Below, in pieces: positions 36,372 to 43,996 of a stretch of 64,000 nucleotides of DNA. The position numbers were made by a program, and so were the translations under genes. Below the pieces are notes generated by a model. The model ran no database searches. It was not told the origin of the DNA and was given only the letters and a program-made list of their open reading frames with translations. Positions within the stretch are counted from its first letter, which is position 1. Each line of letters begins with the position of its first letter. The DNA comes from Pseudovibrio sp. Alg231-02. Lineage in GTDB: Bacteria; Pseudomonadota; Alphaproteobacteria; Rhizobiales; Stappiaceae. The stretch is taken from positions 248,001 to 312,000 of the forward strand of contig NZ_FREX01000005.1 in the NCBI RefSeq assembly GCF_900143565.1. Direction: 5' to 3'.

Positions 36372-37607
36372 TCATTTTATCTGATCGAAAATCGCCAGCC
36401 ACAAAAGATTTAACTCTGGAAATCGTTCACGTGCCGCTACACTGTTATCTGCGACGGCGATGTCTGCAAAGAATGCTTTCTGAACTCTTTCTTTTTCCGA
36501 AATCTCACCTTGATATGACTGTGCTTTAGAAAAGTAGTGCGTCCATCTGATCGGAAGCAATTCGCCTCTTTCATTACAAAGGTTATGTCGCCCCATAAAC
36601 ATCTCGATACCAACAGCATCCCCATTCACATCCACTGTATGTACGCCTTGAGGTCCGACAGTTGGATACGAACGTCCCAACTCAATCTCTGGCAAGCAAA
36701 GCGCGCGGATATTGGATGGGAGCGCTAACTGTTTGATTTTTTCGAACTCCAAACGCCCAGCCGCGTCATTATCAAACAGCGCTAGGATCTTCATCGGCGT
36801 ACGAGCTGCAGCAAATGCCTTCAAAAATTTGAGCAGAAAGCTGGCTCCGCCATCTACGTTCAATGTGTCATGATCGAAGAAGGAAAACAGCTCTGAAACA
36901 TTAGGATAGAGCGCAGTCAGCGATGCCTTAAGCACCTGCATGTCGGTCTTGCCTTCGGCCATTATCACTACGGGTTCTAAAATTGATCGTTTGAGGGCGT
37001 CAGGCTTGCGAGCTTCCGCGATCAAACAAAACCCTTCGTCGTAGTAACCCCCGCCAACCAATGCTGAAACATCGAGAGATATCAGTTCCACGTCCGAGCA
37101 GGCCTCTAGAATCAACCTGTAGACAAATCTAACATCATCACACGAAAAGAAGAGCCAACTTTCGTTGGAAAAAGTATCCAACATTTGTCGTTCCACTTCG
37201 TCTTCAGGCTCTTCGTCACGGTCCAAAGAATATCGTTTTTTAATGACTGATCGGCAGCGCCGCATCCACTCATCAAGAGAAAATTTCTCGAGAGCTTTTA
37301 GGGTTTCTGCTGCCCAGTCACTGCCATCAGCTACCCACTCCTTGTAAGTATATAGCTTTGCAGTGTGCCATTCTTGGAATGCAGCCTTGGAGTTTTCAAG
37401 AGTGATACCCATGAGCTCAAGCCTAAGGAGTACATCCTCCTTTTGAGCTTCGTAAAGGATACTATCCCACCCTGCTTCCGGATCTTCTTCGTCAGGTACG
37501 ACCAACCGCTCGTTTTCCTGAAAAAGTGATATCATGTCGTCTGGAACGCTCGACTTCCAAGTGTCGATATAGAGATCGTCAAATCTTAGTTCGCAATAAC
37601 TTCCCAT
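36372..37607 (-). CDS. HEPN/Toprim N-terminal domain protein
   Basis: The 411-residue protein begins MGSYCELRFDDLYIDTWKS, the start expected of the HEPN/Toprim N-terminal family, and has a mainly helical N-terminal half. A Toprim domain follows: VVIMAEGKTDMQVL with Glu218, and ILALFDNDAAG with acidic pair at about 279-281, so the metal-binding residues are intact. The C-terminal block I-R-W-T...Y-Q-G is shared with the adjacent paralogue. Toprim domains cleave or nick nucleic acids with divalent metals. Upstream in-frame codons to 37667 are excluded because the ATG at 37607 gives the family start. No HEPN R-x4-6-H motif is seen. It is probably one half of a two-gene unit with the next gene. 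Confidence 0.8.
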   Translation of the reverse strand: MGSYCELRFDDLYIDTWKSSVPDDMISLFQENERLVVPDEEDPEAGWDSILYEAQKEDVLLRLELMGITLENSKAAFQEWHTAKLYTYKEWVADGSDWAAETLKALEKFSLDEWMRRCRSVIKKRYSLDRDEEPEDEVERQMLDTFSNESWLFFSCDDVRFVYRLILEACSDVELISLDVSALVGGGYYDEGFCLIAEARKPDALKRSILEPVVIMAEGKTDMQVLKASLTALYPNVSELFSFFDHDTLNVDGGASFLLKFLKAFAAARTPMKILALFDNDAAGRLEFEKIKQLALPSNIRALCLPEIELGRSYPTVGPQGVHTVDVNGDAVGIEMFMGRHNLCNERGELLPIRWTHYFSKAQSYQGEISEKERVQKAFFADIAVADNSVAARERFPELNLLWLAIFDQIK

Positions 37608-37815
37608 GCCGCTGGGTAGCACGCTGAACGAGCCAAAGTATAGTTGAAAAAATAAAGTGAGTAGCAAAATTTGAACCCGAATGCCATCTTGGGCAAACGA
37701 CCTGGGAGCTTCTCATTCCGCTTTATTCGTATTTCGCTCCAAACTGTTTGACTGTCCGCTTCTACCAATGCAGTTGCTTGGCTCGCAACACGATGCTTGA
37801 CACTGCAAGTGAGGG

Positions 37816-39033
37816 CTAGTGAAACGCACTAAAAATAGATCTTAGCAACTGATCTAACTCGGAAAATTCAGTCCGAAGGGCAATCGGATCTCCACCTTTC
37901 TTCATTCTGGTCAAAAACCGCTTCGTGATGTCATCTTTGTTTTCTAACGCCCCTTGATAACGTTTGATTTGAGTGTTCCACCCCGTCCAACGAATAGGAT
38001 GAAGTTCACCATTCCGATCAGTCAAAGCTATCTTTCCTAGGAACAATTCAATCGAGCTAGCAGCGCCGTTTACATCCATGTGCCGCTCCCCTTCAGGCCC
38101 GATCGTTGGATAATCTTTAGCAAGTTCAAGCTCTGGGAGTACCATCGTTTTGATGTTTTGCGGCAAAGCCTTGATGCGATCGACATGTTGCCGTTCCGCC
38201 AGTCCTGCTGCATCATTGTCAAACAGGGCTAATATGGACTGATCCATCCTGACACCTGCAAACGCCTTGACCATCTTGGTAAGCATAGATGCGCCACCTT
38301 GAATGCTAAATTCCTGAAAATCTACAAACTGGAATAGATCAGAAAACTCTGGATACATAGCCTGAATAGCTATCGACAATACTTCGGTATCAGACTTACC
38401 CTCTGTCAAAATGAGGACTGTACCGGTTTCACGAATGAACTCTTGATGCTCATCTTCAAATTGATGCAATCGCCTGAGATTTTGATGGACCGTCAGTTCC
38501 TCGGCGAAATCATCAGAAAAAGATGCGAGGTCAGTCCAAACGTACTCTGGATTGAAATACTGGAGCTCTAACGCCAAGCTGGCATACATGTCGTTCAAAT
38601 CAAACTCAATGACACCGCGTCGCGCCCAGTGATCTAGATCCAACTGGTTGGCCCGTTCTATCCAGTCGTCGAACGAAAGACCTTTTTGAGCAGCTATTTC
38701 ATGTTGCAGATCATGTTTTCCGCTCATCTCTTCAAGGTAAGCAATGTGCTTTTGGTACTCCCGCTCCCAAAGGTCGCGGCAACGCTCATCAGTGTAGCCT
38801 TGTATATGGAGCCTGCGCCGAACATTTTCGCCGGGAGCGAGTAGATAGCTTATTTCGGTATCTGGATCATCGCACCATTCGAGCATCTTTTGCCTAACTA
38901 CGGGGTGCGCTGTTTTCACAGTTCGGCGATACAAATCACCGTTGGCAAAACATAGAGTGCATGCGTGGTGCCAAGTCATAGACAGATCACCGAACGATTT
39001 TCCATCCAAATAAATGTCGTTCACGTCGCTCAA
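37816..39033 (-). CDS. HEPN/Toprim-like paralogue
   Basis: The 405-residue protein is a paralogue of the neighbouring 411-residue protein over its C-terminal two thirds. It keeps TVLILTEGKSDTEVL (Glu211), GGASML, and SILALFDNDAAG with the acidic pair at 272-274, and the I-R-W-T...Y-Q-G block. Its N-terminal half is helical but less similar. It contains R-x4-H at residues 91-96 (R-E-Y-Q-K-H), the spacing of HEPN ribonuclease catalytic residues, absent from the paralogue. The two genes are on the same strand, 208 bases apart, with this gene first. A division of labour, one HEPN-active and one not, is possible but untested. Confidence 0.78.
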   Translation of the reverse strand: MSDVNDIYLDGKSFGDLSMTWHHACTLCFANGDLYRRTVKTAHPVVRQKMLEWCDDPDTEISYLLAPGENVRRRLHIQGYTDERCRDLWEREYQKHIAYLEEMSGKHDLQHEIAAQKGLSFDDWIERANQLDLDHWARRGVIEFDLNDMYASLALELQYFNPEYVWTDLASFSDDFAEELTVHQNLRRLHQFEDEHQEFIRETGTVLILTEGKSDTEVLSIAIQAMYPEFSDLFQFVDFQEFSIQGGASMLTKMVKAFAGVRMDQSILALFDNDAAGLAERQHVDRIKALPQNIKTMVLPELELAKDYPTIGPEGERHMDVNGAASSIELFLGKIALTDRNGELHPIRWTGWNTQIKRYQGALENKDDITKRFLTRMKKGGDPIALRTEFSELDQLLRSIFSAFH

Positions 39034-39167
39034 ATCATCACCTCTAGTTTTGACAAAAACTCATGCGATACCGTTTAGGTCCAATATCACCAATGGGCGA
39101 GGTATTTCGACATCCTAAATGGCCACGCAAGAGATTAATCTCCAGCTCTGCCCCCTTGACACTAGCG

Positions 39168-39212
39168 GCGGACTTTCATCTGCCTAAGCCCCTGCAGTGC
39201 AGTAAAGTCCGC
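39168..39212. promoter_or_regulatory. inverted repeat upstream of HEPN/Toprim pair
   Basis: GCGGACTTT and AAAGTCCGC form a perfect 9-bp inverted repeat with a 27-base loop about 135 bases before the first HEPN/Toprim start. It may be an operator or a hairpin for the upstream small gene transcript. Confidence 0.5.
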
Positions 39213-39324
39213 ATAGCAATTTTTGAAGTGGCATTTGCCCCAAGCCGTAGACCACCCCAAGGACCCTTTAAGTTCATGGAAAGATACGCTTCAATAATCG
39301 CTGCAAGTATTGATAGTCAGCAAC

Positions 39325-39525
39325 TTACTCATAGCTGTCAGGATCTTCCAGCTCATCAACCATTGCACCAAAGAGTGCTAGCCGGTCCATTTCATCTTGG
39401 GTGAGGATCACATGTAGATGGATCATCTCTCCCACAGAGTTGACCTCACAGCGCTGGGCAACGAAGTCTACTGCCACTTGGAGCAAGCTGTTTGTCTGGT
39501 CTGAGAAATCGCTTGAAGTATGCAT
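39325..39525 (-). CDS. small conserved island protein (66 aa)
   Basis: The ATG at 39525 has AAAAGGAAA eight bases upstream, giving a 66-residue helical protein (MHTSSDFSDQTNSLL..., ending DELEDPDSYE). An in-frame start at 39669 would extend it into the repeat-rich region and lacks a ribosome-binding site. The protein contains I-L-T-Q-D-E-M-D-R-L-A-L-F-G-A-M-V-D-E. A degraded copy of its last codons lies at about 34098-34165, showing duplication within the island. Small acidic proteins of this sort may be regulators or antitoxins; nothing more can be said. Confidence 0.65.
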   Translation of the reverse strand: MHTSSDFSDQTNSLLQVAVDFVAQRCEVNSVGEMIHLHVILTQDEMDRLALFGAMVDELEDPDSYE

Positions 39526-39550
39526 AGCCGGTTTCCTTTTGATTTGAAAA

Positions 39551-39719
39551 CCCGACGAAAGAAACGCCAATTTCTGGTGGTCGGGCAGAACAAGATTGGC
39601 GTTACCGCCCAAAAGGAAGCGGCGCACATACGTGCTCTCATTCGCCCGACCATAGAAAACCACGCTCACAAAGAGTCGTGGCGTGGTGGGAACGCCTTTT
39701 GGTTAGTAGGAACGCCAAT
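39551..39719. promoter_or_regulatory. interlocked inverted repeats and AACGCCAAT iterons
   Basis: Just upstream of the 66-residue gene lie CCCGAC (39551-39556), AACGCCAAT (39563-39571), GTCGGG (39580-39585) and ATTGGCGTT (39595-39603). They pair in 1-2-1'-2' order, the topology of a pseudoknot. AACGCC recurs at 39691-39696 and AACGCCAAT at 39711-39719. This could be an autoregulatory operator, a structured RNA or an iteron-type replication site of the island. Confidence 0.6.
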
Positions 39720-39991
39720 TCCCGCGCACCTCTGTTTGATGCGCTCACCGACCTTAGGCCAGCTGTGAAATAACATGGTGTGAAATCTTGGAGCTGTCAA
39801 TAGCGGGGGAAACAAGCGCAAGCCCCTACAAGTAGCACTATAGGATTCATTCAGAGACTAAGCAGTGGGTTATAACTCAAATCCGTAACGGCCTTTCAGA
39901 GCGAGCTTCAAACCTCCCTCGGAACAGTATGAAGTTACTCAACTTGACCTGGAACAAAGCCAGGACTTTGATACCGGAGCAGTCGCTAATT
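39720..39991. other. gene-poor stretch
   Basis: No gene or recognisable repeat is visible between the iteron-like cluster and the coiled-coil gene's stop. Confidence 0.4.
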
Positions 39992-41494
39992 TCACTTAGT
40001 TTCTTTATCTAAACCCGAACGAAATCTTTCTAAAAATAGATTTAGCATCGGTTGGGGGATTTTTCCTTCTTTGATGTCCTTTGAGGGAATGAGTTTATCA
40101 GCAGGATTGAAGGCAAGTTGTTCCAAGACAAGAGCTGCGATTTCGTTCTCATAGCCTTTAGCTTGCTTCTGGAAACCTTCAACAGAAACGGCCATCGAGT
40201 ACTTGTAGGCATAGTGCTCACGAAGTCGGAACAAAGAAGAATGGCGTATCGCTGAAAAGGAAACAAACCACGCGGCAGGAAGCAAGATGATGAAACGAGC
40301 CATAACCTGACCTAGATACTGCCATCCTGTAACTTCGGTTTGCGGACTGTTAGTCGAAGCGATGCTCGCCAACTCTGGAAAGCTTCCTTGCAAGAAGGGG
40401 ACAAGGATAGGCAGAAACACATAAACCATCAAAGGAACAGCTGATATGAATAGGAAAAATATTCCAATATAGAAGCTTATCCTTGCCCACAGAAGTTGCC
40501 TTCCAAGCTCTTCGTGCGCGGTTGAGAAGCTACTTGCAAGCCCTGCAACCGTAGCCCCCTTCAGCATACCCTCACTCTGATTGATTAGGTCAGTGACCGA
40601 CTGTTCTTGTTCTTGAAACCTCTCAAAGAGCTGCCTCTGGATTTGGTTCCCTTCTTCAAAGTCAGCATTACGAGCTTTGAGTCGCTTGTCGAAGCCGTCA
40701 AAGTTGTTTTGGTATTGCGTCACTTCATCCTCTAAAGACGATGCCAAATATTGAATGGAATCGATAGAAGCCTTCTTCTCCGTGGCGTCGGCAAGATATT
40801 CGCCGATAGTTTTGCGTTCCTTCGCACTTTCATCTTTTAAGCGAACAGCCTCTTCCCACGCAGTCCTTGTGTCAGATGCCTTTGTCAAAGCGTCCGCAAC
40901 AGCTTTTTTAAGCTCCATGTTTTCAGTCCGCAGTTTTTCAATTTCCTCACTCGAACTCTGTACTAAGGAAGACAAGGCATTCGCCGCCGCTTGAAAGCTG
41001 AAGGTTGCCTTGGAGGGCCGCAAGACGACTAAGATACTGAAAAATGCCTCTAGTAGGCTTTCAGTTGTGTCACAGAAGTTCTTAAAAAAAGCCCTGAAGT
41101 CATGGTTTTGACCATTAACGGTTTGGAGGTGAAAGTTGTCATAGTTGAAGGATCCTACTCCTCCACCGCCTTGGACAATCTGCCGAAATTGGTTGGCGAG
41201 GGTATCAAGGTGCTGTTTCGAACCGTCTATCGCTTGCTTCAACTGCAAAATCCGAGGCAAGGGAACAAGGAGGGAATGGTTCGACTTCCCGAACGTCTCG
41301 GAAATGTCTGCGACTACGACTACTCGGCTAAGACAGTCCGCGTAACTGATATCTGTCCCATGTATGTTTTTCTTCACATTGAAGTAAACACTGCCACTCT
41401 CGGTGGAGCTGTTGAAGTACCCAAGCAAATCAGTTGCCGAACTGGCGAGGTCAGCAGCTCCGAGACTGATTTCTTCGATTTGTGTTTTTCGCAT
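39992..41494 (-). CDS. coiled-coil membrane protein, unknown family
   Basis: The 500-residue protein has a polar N-terminal domain (about 1-150), a long coiled coil (about 160-300, heptad-rich with many Glu, Lys and Gln) and two strong membrane segments (about 335-370 and 395-420). A C-terminal cytosolic tail of about 80 residues begins RLREHYAYKYSMAVSVEGF. The second in-frame methionine (ATG at 41494) is used because AGGGTGGG lies nine bases upstream. I do not recognise a catalytic motif. Coiled-coil sensor or effector proteins with C-terminal membrane anchors occur in several anti-phage systems, but here that is only context. It is the last gene before the attachment site. Confidence 0.62.
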   Translation of the reverse strand: MRKTQIEEISLGAADLASSATDLLGYFNSSTESGSVYFNVKKNIHGTDISYADCLSRVVVVADISETFGKSNHSLLVPLPRILQLKQAIDGSKQHLDTLANQFRQIVQGGGGVGSFNYDNFHLQTVNGQNHDFRAFFKNFCDTTESLLEAFFSILVVLRPSKATFSFQAAANALSSLVQSSSEEIEKLRTENMELKKAVADALTKASDTRTAWEEAVRLKDESAKERKTIGEYLADATEKKASIDSIQYLASSLEDEVTQYQNNFDGFDKRLKARNADFEEGNQIQRQLFERFQEQEQSVTDLINQSEGMLKGATVAGLASSFSTAHEELGRQLLWARISFYIGIFFLFISAVPLMVYVFLPILVPFLQGSFPELASIASTNSPQTEVTGWQYLGQVMARFIILLPAAWFVSFSAIRHSSLFRLREHYAYKYSMAVSVEGFQKQAKGYENEIAALVLEQLAFNPADKLIPSKDIKEGKIPQPMLNLFLERFRSGLDKETK

Positions 41495-41827
41495 GATTGA
41501 CCCACCCTGAATTGCACCCTTCGCAATCAACTACCGTCAATGTCAGAGATTCCTTCGAAGTGCGCAAGGCCTTGGCTGCCGAATGATGCTAGGCCTTTAC
41601 TGCAGGCATAAGCACTACTCGGTCTATGAATAGACAGCAGATTAAAACGTGGTCTAAATTCACGGCACGATGCCAGTTGAACATGAGCATGCGCCGCAGA
41701 TCACTACCCAAAGCCAGAAATTGCCTGAGAGCCCCAGCACCTTCAAAAGGTATACCCTGAGGTACACCCCAACAAAAAAGCCCTCGAAGACGATCTCCAA
41801 GAGCTTGCGCTAACCTATTGAATTAAC
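41495..41827. other. right island end and attachment region
   Basis: This AT-rich stretch holds the right copy of the 38-bp terminal repeat and no gene. Confidence 0.5.
41734..41771 (+). repeat. terminal direct repeat, right copy (putative integrase arm sites)
   Basis: This is the right-hand copy of the 38-bp segment also found at 24411-24448, with four mismatches. It ends 56 bases before the attachment core. Confidence 0.75.
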
Positions 41828-41903
41828 TGGTGCCGCTGAAAGGACTCGAACCTTCGACCCCATCATTACGAATGACGTGCTCTACCATCTGAGCTACAGC
41901 GGC
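41828..41903 (-). tRNA. tRNA-Thr (anticodon CGT), island attachment site
   Basis: The 76-nt gene on the minus strand folds fully: acceptor GCCGCTG, D-arm GCTCAGATGGTAGAGC, anticodon stem CGTCA/TGATG with loop TTCGTAA, and T-arm with GGTTCGAGTCC. CCA is encoded. Its 3' 45 bases are duplicated at 24248-24292, so the integrated island restored the gene's 3' end. Anticodon CGT reads ACG. Confidence 0.96.
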
Positions 41904-42063
41904 GTTCCAACTGGCACAAGGGGTGTGCCGGAAAGTGGAAGTTTGATACCCAAGCTCCCAATAAGATGCAAGTATGATTTGCAATGGCAGAGAATGCATC
42001 CACCATCAATCTACGAAGGCAGGAGACGCAACAAAGAGCACGCGTCCTGCCTGTCCAAGTCTC

Positions 42064-42169
42064 TTAGAGCACGTCGCGTTCATTAGCATTCACGCATCGC
42101 GCTCTAACATATTTGGCCTAGCGAATTCTTCTCGTTTGATTGAATCCAATCAAACGGAACACGCCCTTA
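42064..42169 (-). repeat. dispersed 106-bp hairpin repeat, copy 2
   Basis: This copy aligns to the repeat at 21698-21803 along its full length. Its central stem is perfect here (CGTTTGATTG-GATT-CAATCAAACG). It begins at the stop codon of the HemY gene and lies in the same orientation as that gene, as copy 1 does relative to lldD. Confidence 0.8.
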
Positions 42170-43975
42170 GCGGAAGAACCTGAAACTCTGATCCTTTGGA
42201 GTTTTCGGATCTTCATCATCTGGTTCAGGTCCTGGGTCATCAGGAAGCTGAGAAAGCGGGAACTCCACCAGCTTCTCATCTTTCTTCTCAGGTTTGTCAT
42301 CCGGCGAGCTCGGAGCTTCCTTCTCGGTCTTGGAAGGGTCCTCTGCCTTGTCCGCAGCCTTTTCATTGGCTTTGGTCGGCGCCCAACTGGAAGATTCCAC
42401 AGGTACGACAGTCGCACGAGGTTCTTCAGTCTTGGCTTGCTCATCCGGTTTTTTCTCAGCAGATGGCTCTTTAACAGTCTCTGTCACAACAACAGGTTCA
42501 GCAATGTCAGGCTTTTCCGCCGGTGCCTCCACAGGCTCGTCCTTCACTGCAGCAGGCTTCTTTTCCTCCTGCGGTTTCGGCACAACGATATCCGCCTCCA
42601 CCGGTTCCTTCAGAACCTGTACAGGAGCTGCCAGTTCAGGTGGTTCAAACAGCTTGTCATCGATGACTTCAATCAACTGCTCCTGATCCACAGCCCCTTC
42701 CGGTGCTGCCCACTCATAGGCATCCACACGGCCAGTCTTTGGAGAAACAGGCGCCCAGTTGGCAGAGACAATGCTATCCGCAGTCCAGACTTTATCGCTT
42801 GGCGCACGTACAGCACGGGACAACCACTCACGAATGCGGCCCTGATCACCATGCTCGCGCTCTTCAAGATCAGCCATCAGCAAGAACGCACGTTGCGTTG
42901 GCTCAGAGCGCAGAACCCGCTTGAGCTGGTCACGTGCTTCATCAAACTTCTTGGCTTCAATCGCAGCAACAGCAATCGCAATCGCGCCCTCAGAAGAATA
43001 AGCACGCATGCTTGCCAGTGTTCTGACGCGGCTCAGACGATCCGTGACGGAATCCCCCGGACGAACATGAGCATAAGCGTCAGCAAGGTCTGGGTGCGGG
43101 CTTAACTTCCAGGTCGCTTCAAGGATCTTACTGGCTTTGCGCACCTCACCTGAGCGTGTCCGCAAACGAGCTGCAACAATCGCAGCAGGTACTAGTGAAG
43201 GAGCAAGGCCATGCGCTTCGACGGCAAGCGTGCGTGCACGATCCGGGTTCTCATTCTCCAGCTCAAGAGCACGCGCAGTTAGCAGTACAGCTTTCTGGCG
43301 GCGAAGAGTTTTCTTGTCCAGCATGCGAGCAGCATAGTTGCGCTCAAGCGTTGCAATGGCTTCTTCCCAGTCACCAGAAACGGCCTGATACCCAAGCACG
43401 GCATTGCCAGCCCAACGCAAACCCGGAACCAGATTAAAGGCTTCCTCAGCAAAATGGCGTGCGGCTGCAGGCTCACTTTCCCGTTCCGCTTCAATGTAAA
43501 GGCCGTGCAAGCCTACAGCCATGGAGCGATCATCTTCCAGCATCGCCTCAAACCGGCGACGGCTCTCTGCATGATCGCCATCCAGCTGAGAGGCCTGTGC
43601 CAGAAGCAAGCGTGCAGCAGGCTCGTTACCGTCCAGCAGTTTATCCGCCTTCAGGCCAAACTTGCGCGCATGTAGCGTATCGCCAGAGCCAAGGGCCAGC
43701 AGCCCCTGAGACAGGGCATCGTAGCCTTTGTCTTTCCGGCGGCTCTGCATGAAATGGGAAACCAGAGTTGGCGACTTCCAGATCAACCGGAAGAAGCCCC
43801 AAGCCACAATGGACGCCACAATGGAAGCACCAAACGCAACAACAGCTGTCAGCAAGCTTGCCTGAACAACATACCCTTGCCATTCAAGCGTAACGACGCC
43901 CGGACGGTCTGCCATCCAGGCTCCACCGAGAGCCAGCAAAAATACAAACGCGAAAAAGATGAGAACGCGGACCAT
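42167..43975 (-). CDS. hemY: HemY-domain protein
   Basis: The 602-residue protein has two N-terminal membrane segments (about 4-20, 37-66: VRVLIFFAFVFLLALGGAW, then FGASIVASIVAWGFFRL). Tetratricopeptide-like helical repeats of the HemY family follow (about 85-410, with G-D-T-L-H-A-R-K, A-R-L-L-L-A-Q-A-S-Q-L-D-G-D). A low-complexity acidic Pro/Glu/Lys tail (about 450-590) ends the protein. HemY here is the TPR-type inner-membrane protein found with hem genes, not protoporphyrinogen oxidase. It is the last gene of the hemC-hemD-mitofilin-HemY run, 21 bases after mitofilin. The precise function is unknown; the family is firm. Confidence 0.9.
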   Translation of the reverse strand: MVRVLIFFAFVFLLALGGAWMADRPGVVTLEWQGYVVQASLLTAVVAFGASIVASIVAWGFFRLIWKSPTLVSHFMQSRRKDKGYDALSQGLLALGSGDTLHARKFGLKADKLLDGNEPAARLLLAQASQLDGDHAESRRRFEAMLEDDRSMAVGLHGLYIEAERESEPAAARHFAEEAFNLVPGLRWAGNAVLGYQAVSGDWEEAIATLERNYAARMLDKKTLRRQKAVLLTARALELENENPDRARTLAVEAHGLAPSLVPAAIVAARLRTRSGEVRKASKILEATWKLSPHPDLADAYAHVRPGDSVTDRLSRVRTLASMRAYSSEGAIAIAVAAIEAKKFDEARDQLKRVLRSEPTQRAFLLMADLEEREHGDQGRIREWLSRAVRAPSDKVWTADSIVSANWAPVSPKTGRVDAYEWAAPEGAVDQEQLIEVIDDKLFEPPELAAPVQVLKEPVEADIVVPKPQEEKKPAAVKDEPVEAPAEKPDIAEPVVVTETVKEPSAEKKPDEQAKTEEPRATVVPVESSSWAPTKANEKAADKAEDPSKTEKEAPSSPDDKPEKKDEKLVEFPLSQLPDDPGPEPDDEDPKTPKDQSFRFFR

Positions 43976-43996
43976 GTCCTTCGCTCCTTTCCGATA

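Larger units (their letters stand above)
24248..41872. mobile_element. integrated satellite-like genomic island in tRNA-Thr(CGT)
   Basis: A 45-bp exact direct repeat bounds the region: 24248-24292 on the left, and the 3' part of tRNA-Thr at 41828-41872 on the right. The distance between equivalent positions is 17,580 bp. The first gene inside is a tyrosine integrase. Next come an AlpA-type regulator, a prim-pol replication protein and a SANT/Myb-like protein, then accessory genes. No capsid, tail, portal or full terminase gene is visible, so a phage satellite or P4-like integrative element is more likely than a complete prophage. The integrase sits at the end away from the intact tRNA and points inward. 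Confidence 0.9.
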
